A stretch of DNA of 64,000 nucleotides, taken from the NCBI GenBank assembly GCA_041675885.1, contig JBAYSY010000009.1:11399-75398 (forward strand). Reading direction: 5' to 3'. The position numbers and the translations under genes were made by a program. Below the pieces are notes generated by a model that worked only from the letters and a program-made list of their open reading frames with translations, ran no database searches and was not told where the DNA came from. The stretch comes from JBAYSY01 sp041675885 (GTDB lineage Bacteria > Pseudomonadota > Alphaproteobacteria > Rhodobacterales > Rhodobacteraceae). Shown in pieces: positions 57,535 through 64,000 of this stretch (position 1 is its first letter; each line of letters begins with the position of its first letter).

Positions 57535-58968
57535 TCACCCTCCGCTGCCATTGAAGATCGTATCCGCACGGACACGGTTGGTCGAGGCCGTATCCTCGAC
57601 CCATAGACGCAGGTCAAGCCGGTCAACCCCGGCCTCGGCGCTGCCGGCGGGCGCGACAAGATAGATCCGCAGCGTGCGCGTGGCGTCGGGCGCGACCCGG
57701 ACCCCGGCGGGGTCGTCCTCGCCCTCCACCGAAAGTTCCAGCGCGTGACCGTCGGCCAGCGTGATCGCGAAGGCGCGCTCCTCGTGGCTCTGGTTGCGCA
57801 GGCGGATGTCGTAGGTGTTGCGGATCGAGCCGTCCGACAGGGTGACATAGGTCGGGTTGCGCACCGGCGTCACGCTCAGGTCGATGTCCGGGCGCAGGAA
57901 CAGCGCCACCACCAGCCCGATCCCGACCGCGCTCCACAACGTGGTGTAAAGGATGGTGCGCGGCCGCAGGATATGCGACCAGACGCTTTTCGCGGGCCGG
58001 CCCGTGCGTTCGGCGGTTTCGTCCGTAAGCGCGAGATAGTCGATCAGCCCGCGCGGCTTGCCCACCTTGTCCATGATGTCGTTGCAGGCGTCGATGCACA
58101 GCCCGCAGGTGATGCATTCAAGCTGCTGGCCGTCGCGGATGTCGATTCCCATCGGGCAGACGTTGACGCAGGCCATGCAGTCGATGCAGTCGCCCAGGTT
58201 TTCCGCCCCCGCGGCCTTGCGGTGCTTGCCGCGCGGCTCGCCCCGCCAGTCGCGGTAACCGATGGTGATGGTGTCCTCGTCCATCATCGCCGCCTGGATA
58301 CGCGGCCAGGGACAGGCATAGATGCAGATCTGTTCGCGCGCGAAACCGCCGAAGACAAAGGTCGTGGCGGTCAGGAAGGCGATGGTGATCCAGGCGATCG
58401 GGTGGGCCTGGAATGTCAGCAGGTCGCGCAGCAGCGCCGGCGCGTCGGTGAAATAGAACACCCAGGCCCCGCCGGTAGCGAGGGCGATCAGCAGCCAGAC
58501 CGTCCATTTCACCGCACGTTTGCGGACCTTTTCACCGTTCCACTTCTGCCGGTGCAGCCTGAGGCGGGCGTTGCGGTCACCCTCGATCCAGCGCTCGACC
58601 AGGATGAACAGGTCGGTCCAGACCGTCTGCGGGCAGGCATAGCCACACCAGACCCGGCCCAGCGCCGAGGTGAACAGAAAGAGCCCCAGCCCGGCCATGA
58701 TCAAGAGCCCGGCGACGAAATAGAACTCATGCGGCCAGATTTCGATCATGAAGAAGAAGAAGCGCCGGTTGGCAAGATCGACCAGCACCGCCTGGTCGGG
58801 CATCAGCGGCCCGCGATCCCAGCGCAGCCACGGGGTGATGTAGTAGATCCCCAGCGTCACCGCCATGATCCACCACTTGAGGCTGCGGAAGGTGCCCTTG
58901 ACCCGGCGCGGAAAGATCGGTTCGCGCGCGGCGTAAAGGCTTTTGGGTTCTGTATCCTGGGAACTCAC
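57535..58968 (-). CDS. ccoG: cbb3 oxidase assembly/copper reductase protein CcoG (RdxA/FixG)
   Basis: 477 residues. Five or six membrane helices and two [4Fe-4S] clusters: the ferredoxin-like CIDCMACVNVCPMGIDIRDG and CITCGLCIDACNDIMDKVG (~255-305). CGYACPQTVWTDLFILVERW and CIYACPWPRIQAAMMDEDT carry further conserved cysteines. Family proteins reduce Cu(II) for cbb3 assembly. The start is a GTG at 58968 (MSSQDTEPKSLYA). Two FNR-type boxes lie upstream (59055 and 59236), implying control by oxygen via FnrL. Confidence 0.96.
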   Translation of the reverse strand: MSSQDTEPKSLYAAREPIFPRRVKGTFRSLKWWIMAVTLGIYYITPWLRWDRGPLMPDQAVLVDLANRRFFFFMIEIWPHEFYFVAGLLIMAGLGLFLFTSALGRVWCGYACPQTVWTDLFILVERWIEGDRNARLRLHRQKWNGEKVRKRAVKWTVWLLIALATGGAWVFYFTDAPALLRDLLTFQAHPIAWITIAFLTATTFVFGGFAREQICIYACPWPRIQAAMMDEDTITIGYRDWRGEPRGKHRKAAGAENLGDCIDCMACVNVCPMGIDIRDGQQLECITCGLCIDACNDIMDKVGKPRGLIDYLALTDETAERTGRPAKSVWSHILRPRTILYTTLWSAVGIGLVVALFLRPDIDLSVTPVRNPTYVTLSDGSIRNTYDIRLRNQSHEERAFAITLADGHALELSVEGEDDPAGVRVAPDATRTLRIYLVAPAGSAEAGVDRLDLRLWVEDTASTNRVRADTIFNGSGG

Positions 58969-59054
58969 GGGGCTGCTCCGGCAATGCCTGTGTCGGACGC
59001 CTGTCTAGGCGTCGATCCTTGGGCCCCGTCTAGGCCCGCGCCGATGGGCGGGCA

Positions 59055-59068
59055 TTGATTCAGGTCAA
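59055..59068 (-). promoter_or_regulatory. FNR/FnrL box upstream of ccoG (proximal)
   Basis: TTGATTCAGGTCAA is a good match to TTGAT-N4-ATCAA with the G-T change usual in Rhodobacter (TTGAT-N4-GTCAA). Read on the minus strand, a CTAGAC/TAGACG hexamer lies ~29 bases beyond the box centre, the spacing of a class II FNR promoter. It is 87 bases from the ccoG start. Confidence 0.75.
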
Positions 59069-59336
59069 GAACCGGGATACAGAATACACCATAAAGGAAA
59101 TATGCCACATCCCGGCATAAAGTCGCACCGGCGCCCCAGGAAACGCGCGAACAGGACGGGGCGCCGATGCTGCTCCGGGATATTCTTTCGAGTCCGGATG
59201 CAGGGTTGATCCTAGCCGCTCACGCAGGCGCTACTTTGATATAGGTCAACTTCGCCGCCGATTTTGACGATCCTTTGCACCCGGGCCTTTGCACCCGGGT
59301 GCAACGGGACGGCGTTGCCAACAGCCAGCGCAGACA
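59069..59336. other. Non-coding region between FNR boxes and repeat
   Basis: No gene is seen. It contains the tandem CTTTGCACCCGGG motif (about 59273 and 59287) and the GCACCCGGGTGC palindrome, besides the second FNR box. Confidence 0.5.
59236..59249 (-). promoter_or_regulatory. FNR/FnrL box upstream of ccoG (distal)
   Basis: TTGATATAGGTCAA, same type and orientation as the proximal box. On the minus strand a TAGGAT hexamer follows at class II spacing. It may be an independent promoter for ccoG or the relic of a lost neighbour. Confidence 0.7.
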
Positions 59337-59396
59337 CAACAGAGGGCGGCGGCCGCTGCCCGGCGGCGCCGACGCGCCTTGAGTCCGGGCAAGGGC
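59337..59396 (+). repeat. Family A short repeat, GAGTCCGGGC sub-type
   Basis: ACAACAGAGGGCGGCGGCCG then CTGCCCGGCGGCGCCGACGC and GCCTTGAGTCCGGGCAAGGG. Closest to 52575-52646 and 61706-61745. Confidence 0.65.
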
Positions 59397-59493
59397 TTTA
59401 CTTAGGCGATGCGGACAAGGCAGACTGCCGACGCCGGTCCGGCACCCCGCCGCAAGGCGCGGCCGGACCGTGTTCTTCGACAAGCGAGGCCCC

Positions 59494-60336
59494 ATGACGA
59501 CACCCTGTATCCTCTGCGTTGCCATCACCGGCTCGGTCCCGACCAAGGCCGACAACCCGGCGGTGCCGGTCACCATCGCCGAACAGATCGAAAGCACGCA
59601 TGAGGCGTTCGAGGCGGGCGCCGCCATCGCCCATTGCCATGTGCGCGACGACGAGGGCAAGCCGACTTCGGACCCCGAGCGTTTCGCCCGGCTCAAGGAG
59701 GGGATCGAGAAGCACTGCCCCGGGATGATCGTCCAGCTTTCGACCGGCGGGCGGTCGGGGGCGGGCAAGGCGCGCGGCGGGATGCTGCCGCTTGCGCCCG
59801 ACATGGCCTCGCTCTCGGTCGGGTCGAACAACTTTCCCACCCGGGTCTACGAGAACCCGCCCGATCTGGTCGACTGGCTCGCCTCCGAGATGGCGGCCTA
59901 TGGCGTCAAGCCCGAGATCGAGGCGTTCGACCTGTCGCATATCTTCATGGCGCACAGGATGTGGCAGGCCGGAAAGATCGCCGAACGGCCCTATGTCCAG
60001 TTCGTGATGGGGGTGAAGAACGCCATGCCGGTGGACCGCGAGGTGTTCGATTTCTACATCCGCACCGTGCACCGGCTGTTCGGCACCGACGCGCCCTGGT
60101 GCGCAGCGGGGATCGGTGCGAACCAGATCGTGCTGAACGACTGGGCGATCGCGGCGGGCGGTCATGCCCGCACCGGGCTGGAAGACAACGTAAGGCTTGA
60201 CCGCGAGACGCTCGCCCCTTCGAACGCGGCGCTGGTGCGGCGGGCGGCGGATCTGTGCGGCAAACACGGCCGCCCGGTGGCGACCTGGCGCGAGGCGCGG
60301 GAGATCCTCGGCCTGAGAATGTCGGAAGCCGCCTGA
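59494..60336 (+). CDS. BKACE family beta-keto acid cleavage enzyme (Kce-like)
   Basis: 280 residues of the 3-keto-5-aminohexanoate cleavage (BKACE/DUF849) family. It is a TIM-barrel zinc enzyme transferring the acetyl part of a beta-keto acid to acetyl-CoA. ILCVAITGSVPTKADNPAVP at the start, then GAAIAHCHVRDDEGKPTSDP (zinc His pair), IVQLSTGGRSGAGKARGGML, LSVGSNNFPTRVYENPP and KPEIEAFDLSHIFMAHRM. The real substrate varies within the family and cannot be named. GAGGCCCC precedes the ATG; a longer reading (59470) lacks a ribosome site. A single gene between repeats. Confidence 0.9.
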   Translation: MTTPCILCVAITGSVPTKADNPAVPVTIAEQIESTHEAFEAGAAIAHCHVRDDEGKPTSDPERFARLKEGIEKHCPGMIVQLSTGGRSGAGKARGGMLPLAPDMASLSVGSNNFPTRVYENPPDLVDWLASEMAAYGVKPEIEAFDLSHIFMAHRMWQAGKIAERPYVQFVMGVKNAMPVDREVFDFYIRTVHRLFGTDAPWCAAGIGANQIVLNDWAIAAGGHARTGLEDNVRLDRETLAPSNAALVRRAADLCGKHGRPVATWREAREILGLRMSEAA

Positions 60337-60375
60337 GCGAAACCCTGTTGGCTGCTTTGCCGAACGTGGAGATGG

Positions 60376-60556
60376 TCACGCAACAGAGGGCAGCAGCCGA
60401 CCGCGGGGGGCCGCTGCAACGATAGTGGTCTGGCAGTTTATGGTGCCGAATACCCCCTCGCTCAGTACATGCCGCAATGTTGCAGGAGCGGCCGCCCGTG
60501 CGGGCGGTCGGCCGCTGCCCGGGCCGCTGAAGCGGCTGTTCCGGGCGGGGGGCGTT
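60376..60556 (+). repeat. Family A long composite element, second copy
   Basis: 5' part ACGCAACAGAGGGCAGCAGC then CGACCGCGGGGGGCCGC. Middle: GTGGTCTGGCAGTTTATGGT then GCCGAATACCCCCTCGCTCA. The 3' part is GGGCGGTCGGCCGCTGCCCG then GGCCGCTGAAGCGGCTGTTC. The middle matches the 25536 copy nearly exactly, whereas short forms lack it. Confidence 0.75.
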
Positions 60557-60678
60557 GTCCTTCAGGTTTCGCCAGAATTACGGCCGACCCGATCCCCGCT
60601 CCCGCCGCGGCTTGTGCCGCTGGCGGGGCTGCGCTAGGCAACCGGGAACCGCAAGATCACAACGCCGGAGCACCCTGA

Positions 60679-61686
60679 ATGCGCGTCCTCATCACCGGCA
60701 GCGCCGGGTTCATCGGCTTTCACCTTGCCCGGCTGCTGCTGGCCGAGGGGGCGCAGGTCCACGGCTACGACGGGATGACCGACTATTACGACCCGCAGCT
60801 GAAACAGCGCCGCCACGCCATCCTGCTGCAATCCCCGGGCTTCACCGCGACCGAGGCGATGCTGGAGGACCACGCCCGGCTCGACGCCGCCGCCGACGCC
60901 TTCGCCCCCGATGTGATCGTGCATCTCGCCGCCCAGGCCGGGGTGCGCTACAGTATCGAGAACCCGCGCGCCTATCTCGACTCGAACGTCACCGGCACCT
61001 TCAACGTGATGGAGGCGGCACGGCGGCTCAAGGTGCGGCACCTGCTGATGGCCTCGACCTCCTCGGTCTACGGCACCAATACCGACATGCCCTTCGCCGA
61101 GACCGACAAGGCCGACAGTCAGGTCTCGATCTACGCCGCGACCAAGAAGGCCACCGAGAGCATGGGCCATGTCTATGCCCATCAATGGGACCTGCCGGTG
61201 ACGATGTTCCGGTTCTTCACCGTCTACGGGCCATGGGGGCGGCCCGACCTGGCGCTGTTCAAATTCGTCGATGCCATCCTCGACGGGCGGCCCATCGACA
61301 TCTACAACCACGGCGAGATGTATCGCGACTTCACCTATGTCGATGATCTGGTGCGCGGCATCCGCCTGCTGATCGACGTGGTGCCGCAGCGGCCCGAGGG
61401 GGGCGAGGTGCCGGAAGGCGACAGCCTGTCGCCGGTCGCGCCCTACCGCATCGTCAATATCGGCAATTCCGACAAGGTGCGGCTGCTGGACTTCGTAGAC
61501 GCCATCGAGGACTGCCTGGGCCGCAAGGCGATCCGCAACATGATGCCGATGCAGATGGGCGACGTCCCCGCGACCTGGGCCGATGCCACGCTGCTCATGC
61601 GGCTGACCGGCTACCGGCCGCAGACCGGGATCCGCGACGGCATCGCCCGGTTCGTCGAGTGGTTCCGGGATTATTACGGCAAGTGA
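60679..61686 (+). CDS. NAD-dependent epimerase, UDP-glucuronate 4-epimerase-like
   Basis: 335 residues of the extended SDR family. NAD site MRVLITGSAGFIGFHLARLL (GxxGxxG). The active-site Ser/Tyr/Lys are in MASTSSVYG and SIYAATKKATESM (YxxxK). DGMTDYYDPQLKQRR, AQAGVRYSIENPRAYLDSNV and FFTVYGPWGRPDLALFKFVD are typical of UDP-GlcA 4-epimerase, as in LpsL-type proteins making UDP-GalA. The role would be in lipopolysaccharide or exopolysaccharide sugar supply. No glycosyltransferase cluster is nearby. Confidence 0.9.
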   Translation: MRVLITGSAGFIGFHLARLLLAEGAQVHGYDGMTDYYDPQLKQRRHAILLQSPGFTATEAMLEDHARLDAAADAFAPDVIVHLAAQAGVRYSIENPRAYLDSNVTGTFNVMEAARRLKVRHLLMASTSSVYGTNTDMPFAETDKADSQVSIYAATKKATESMGHVYAHQWDLPVTMFRFFTVYGPWGRPDLALFKFVDAILDGRPIDIYNHGEMYRDFTYVDDLVRGIRLLIDVVPQRPEGGEVPEGDSLSPVAPYRIVNIGNSDKVRLLDFVDAIEDCLGRKAIRNMMPMQMGDVPATWADATLLMRLTGYRPQTGIRDGIARFVEWFRDYYGK

Positions 61687-61705
61687 GGGCGGAGGGCGGA
61701 ATCGC

Positions 61706-61745
61706 ACCCCTTGCCCGGAATCAAGGCGCGTCGGCGCCGCCGGTC
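61706..61745 (-). repeat. Family A repeat fragment, GAGTCCGGGC sub-type
   Basis: CACCCCTTGCCCGGAATCAA then GGCGCGTCGGCGCCGCCGG is the inverse of the 3' end of the 59337 copy. Located between the epimerase and the LysR gene. Confidence 0.6.
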
Positions 61746-61818
61746 CGCCCCATGGTTTCCCGTACGGCGCGGGCAGGGTAAGCTGGGCCCGCCGAAGCCC
61801 CTGGAAAGACCCCTGACC

Positions 61819-62760
61819 ATGATCGACAAGCTGGAAATGTTCATCGCGCTGGCGCACGAACGCCACTTCGGCCGCGCGGCCGAGGCGGTGGGGGTGACGC
61901 AGCCCACGCTTTCCTCGGCGGTGAAACAGCTTGAGGACCAGCTCGGCGTGCAGCTTGTCCACCGGGGCTCGCGGTTCCAGGGGCTGACGCCCGAAGGCCA
62001 GCGGGTCTATGACCGGGCGCTGCGGATCATCGCCGACACCCGCGCACTGCGCGACGAGATGCGGGCGGTGCGTTCGGGCCTGACCGGCGATCTGCGCATC
62101 GGCGTCATCCCCACCGCGCTGCCGATGGTGGCCGACCTGACCGCCCCTTTCACCGAGCGGCACCCCAATGTGCGGGTGATGATCCTGTCGCGCACCTCGT
62201 CCGAGATCCTCGGCCAGATCGACGCGCTGGAACTGGACGCGGGCATCACCTATCTCGACCCCGCCCCGGCGCGGCGCCATGCGCAACTGCCGCTCTATCG
62301 CGAAAGTTACTGCCTGCTGGTGGCCGCGCATGACAAGATGGCCCTGCGCGACCGGGTAAGCTGGGCCGAGGTCGGGCAGATGTCGCTGTGCCTGCTGACA
62401 CGCGACATGCAGAACCGCCGGATCGTCGATCACCATCTGGCGCGGGTCGGGGCGGCGGTCAGCCCGATGGTGGAATCGAACTCGATGATCGCGCTTGTCG
62501 GCCATGTGCTGACCGGGCGCTGGGTCTCGGTGGTCTCGTCGATCATGGCCGCGGCCTTCGCGGGCATGGGCGGGCTGGTGGCGATACCCATCGTGCCCGG
62601 CAAGGGCGAGGCGGGCGAAAGCCAGACCGTCGGCATCGTCGCCGCCCAGCGGGAGCCGCATACCCCGGTGCTGGCGGCGCTGCTTGCCCAGGCGCAGGCG
62701 CTCGGGCGCTCGGCCCGGTATCACGCGACCATGGGCGGCGGCGATAGACCGGATCAATAA
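61819..62760 (+). CDS. LysR family regulator upstream of formate dehydrogenase genes
   Basis: 313 residues. Winged HTH at the N-terminus (MIDKLEMFIALAHERHFGRA, VTQPTLSSAVKQLEDQLGVQ) and a type 2 periplasmic-binding effector domain (~92-300; LRIGVIPTALPMVADLTAPF, LYRESYCLLVAAHDKM). The ATG at 61819 gives the normal length; the longer frame has no ribosome site. It precedes fdsG on the same strand by 73 bases and is the likely regulator of the fds genes. The effector (possibly formate) is inferred from position only. Confidence 0.9.
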   Translation: MIDKLEMFIALAHERHFGRAAEAVGVTQPTLSSAVKQLEDQLGVQLVHRGSRFQGLTPEGQRVYDRALRIIADTRALRDEMRAVRSGLTGDLRIGVIPTALPMVADLTAPFTERHPNVRVMILSRTSSEILGQIDALELDAGITYLDPAPARRHAQLPLYRESYCLLVAAHDKMALRDRVSWAEVGQMSLCLLTRDMQNRRIVDHHLARVGAAVSPMVESNSMIALVGHVLTGRWVSVVSSIMAAAFAGMGGLVAIPIVPGKGEAGESQTVGIVAAQREPHTPVLAALLAQAQALGRSARYHATMGGGDRPDQ

Positions 62761-62833
62761 CGCAACGGTTTGTCGAAATTGATCCGTTTTATGTTATGTT
62801 TAAGCTGCCGGGCGCAACCATCGGAGGAAGCTG
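62761..62833 (+). promoter_or_regulatory. LysR-to-fdsG promoter interval
   Basis: 73 bases, AT-richer than the surroundings (CCGTTTTATGTTATGTTTAA). Probably the fds promoter and LysR operator (T-N11-A type sites). I cannot fix exact half-sites by eye. Confidence 0.45.
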
Positions 62834-63313
62834 ATGCCGGCCGCAGACACAGCCGCGTCGAAAATCGCCACCCAGGTGCGCGAGATCGTCGCAAGCCATG
62901 AAACGCTGGAAGGCCCGCTGCTGCCCGTGCTGCACGCGGTGCAGGAGGTGTTCGGCCATGTGCCGGCCGAGGCGCTGCCGGTGATCGCGGCGGAACTGAA
63001 CCTGAGCCGGGCCGAGGTTCACGGCGTCATGTCCTTTTACCACGATTTCCGCGATGCCCCCGCCGGGCGGCATGTGCTGAAACTGTGCCGGGCCGAAGCC
63101 TGTCAGGCGATGGGCGCTGATGCGCTGGCCGACCGGGCCCGCGAACGGCTCGGGGTGGACTGGCACGGCACCACCCGCGACGGCGCCGTGACGCTGGAGC
63201 CGGTGTTCTGCCTCGGGCTTTGCGCCTGCGGCCCGGCGGCGATGCTCGACGGCAGGCCGGTGGGCCGGGTCGATGCGGCGCGGCTCGACGAATTGCTGGA
63301 GGGCGCGCGATGA
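62834..63313 (+). CDS. fdsG: NAD-dependent formate dehydrogenase gamma subunit (FdsG)
   Basis: 159 residues of the NuoE/HoxE-like [2Fe-2S] thioredoxin fold. The N-terminal helix bundle has EGPLLPVLHAVQEVFGHVPA, then SRAEVHGVMSFYHDFRDAPA. Four cysteines ligate the cluster: KLCRAEACQAMGA (two) and VFCLGLCACGPAAMLDGRPV (CxxxC). The subunit passes electrons within the soluble molybdenum/tungsten formate dehydrogenase. Ribosome site GGAGGAAG. The fdsB start overlaps its stop (ATGA). Confidence 0.95.
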   Translation: MPAADTAASKIATQVREIVASHETLEGPLLPVLHAVQEVFGHVPAEALPVIAAELNLSRAEVHGVMSFYHDFRDAPAGRHVLKLCRAEACQAMGADALADRARERLGVDWHGTTRDGAVTLEPVFCLGLCACGPAAMLDGRPVGRVDAARLDELLEGAR

Positions 63314-64000
63314 AGGTCTTCGTCCCCCTCGACGCCGCCGCCAGGGCGCTGGGCGCCGATGCCGTGGCCGAGGCGGTGGCGCGCGAGGCCGCCGCGCGGG
63401 GCCGCGACGTGACCGTGATCCGCAACGGCTCGCGCGGGATGGTCTGGCTGGAGCCGCTGGTGGAGCTGGAAATCGGCGGCATCCGCCACGGTTTCGGCCC
63501 GCTGGCGCCCGGGGACGTGCCCGCGCTGTTCGACACCCCCGGGACGCATCCGAAGGCCATAGGCCCGGTCGAGGATCACCCCTGGATGAAGGGCCAGACG
63601 CGGCTGACCTTCGCCCGGGTGGGCGTGATCGACCCGTTCGATCTGGCGGAATACGAATCGCACGGCGGGCTTGCGGGCCTGCGCCGGGCGCTTGCCATGA
63701 CCCCGGCCGAGGTGGTCGAGGAAGTCACGGAAAGCGGGCTGCGCGGCCGCGGCGGCGCGGGCTTCCCGACGTGGCTCAAATGGCATCTTGCGTCGCAGTC
63801 TCCCGCGCCGGATGGGGTGCGTTATGTCCTGTGCAACGCCGATGAGGGTGATCCCGGCGCGTACATGGACCGCAGCGTGCTCGAGGGCGACCCCCACAGC
63901 ATCGTGGAGGGCATGGCCATCGCCGCCTATGCGGTCGGCGCCGAGCGGGGCTTTGTTTATGTCCGTGCCGAGTATCCTCTGGCGGTCGAACGGCTTAACA
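63310..64000 (+). CDS. fdsB: NAD-dependent formate dehydrogenase beta subunit (FdsB), truncated by window end
   Basis: The first 230 residues of a ~500-residue NuoF-like flavoprotein that carries FMN, NAD and a [4Fe-4S] cluster. The N-terminal thioredoxin-like domain (~1-100: VFVPLDAAARALGADAVAEA, GSRGMVWLEPLVELEIGG) is followed by the flavin-binding domain. This starts at GLAGLRRALAMTPAEVVEEV and contains SGLRGRGGAGFPTWLKWHLA (GRGGAGFPTG-type) and YVLCNADEGDPGAYMDRSVL. The reading frame is still open at the last base. Confidence 0.95.
   Translation, partial: MKVFVPLDAAARALGADAVAEAVAREAAARGRDVTVIRNGSRGMVWLEPLVELEIGGIRHGFGPLAPGDVPALFDTPGTHPKAIGPVEDHPWMKGQTRLTFARVGVIDPFDLAEYESHGGLAGLRRALAMTPAEVVEEVTESGLRGRGGAGFPTWLKWHLASQSPAPDGVRYVLCNADEGDPGAYMDRSVLEGDPHSIVEGMAIAAYAVGAERGFVYVRAEYPLAVERLN

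Noticed and set aside
60634..62757. 707-residue minus frame opposite the epimerase and LysR genes
   Set aside because: Spans two unrelated genes and the repeat between them; no protein-like features.

Overview
The window is GC-rich alphaproteobacterial chromosome. Gene content and order point to Rhodobacterales (Rhodobacter/Rhodovulum/Paracoccus-like): a divergent ald/Lrp pair, DUF2484 between murC and murB, ihfA followed by a MerR gene, ccoGHIS with FnrL-type boxes, NAD-dependent formate dehydrogenase genes (fdsGB), a TrcR/DUF1013 regulator and a COQ9-family protein. Genus and species cannot be fixed from the sequence alone. There is no prophage, insertion sequence with a transposase, CRISPR array or rRNA operon; the only tRNA seen is tRNA-Pro(GGG).

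Layout. 0-15 kb: a truncated beta-oxidation fusion gene, rpsO-pnp, an RTX protein, TrcR, a secreted RNase T2, a GST, mscL, ald/lrp, a guanidinium exporter behind a guanidine-II riboswitch, rpsU, COQ9, a quinone oxidoreductase and an MFS transporter. 15-25.3 kb: a division/cell-wall operon read leftward (ftsW-murG-murC-two small membrane proteins-murB-ddl-ftsQ-ftsA-ftsZ), mostly with 1-4 base overlaps. 25.8-32.2 kb: DoxX, dcd, tRNA-Pro and the leftward DUF177-rpmF-plsX-fabH-ihfA-merR cluster. 32.4-37.4 kb: bamE, rbfA, a glycosidase-like protein, truB and the kbl-tdh threonine degradation pair. 37.9-47.8 kb: gshB-yraN-rsmI, an LppC-like lipoprotein, glnD-murJ, a rhomboid-fold protein and trpS. 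48.2-52.5 kb: a rightward series ilvE-ABM-MBL-usp-nfu-tsaB-rimI. 52.8-59 kb: a TauE/TIGR02186 pair facing ccoGHIS. 59.5-64 kb: a BKACE-type enzyme, a nucleotide-sugar epimerase, and a LysR gene ahead of fdsGB.

Most coding capacity is core housekeeping; the least explained material is intergenic. Several repeat families recur. Family A is a GC-rich palindromic unit, with two long composite copies that share a conserved core. Family B is a two-hairpin unit. Family C is a 69-bp element whose two copies keep the flanks identical but replace a 21-bp hairpin by a different, still self-complementary sequence (covariation). Family D is a hairpin followed by a C-run/GAG/TATTT/GATGAA motif, mostly just downstream of genes. 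The other main points of interest are the guanidine-II riboswitch, tandem FNR boxes upstream of ccoG with no ccoNOQP beside them, an Irr/ICE-like box before nfu, a rhomboid lacking both catalytic residues, and a threonine dehydrogenase lacking all four structural-zinc cysteines.
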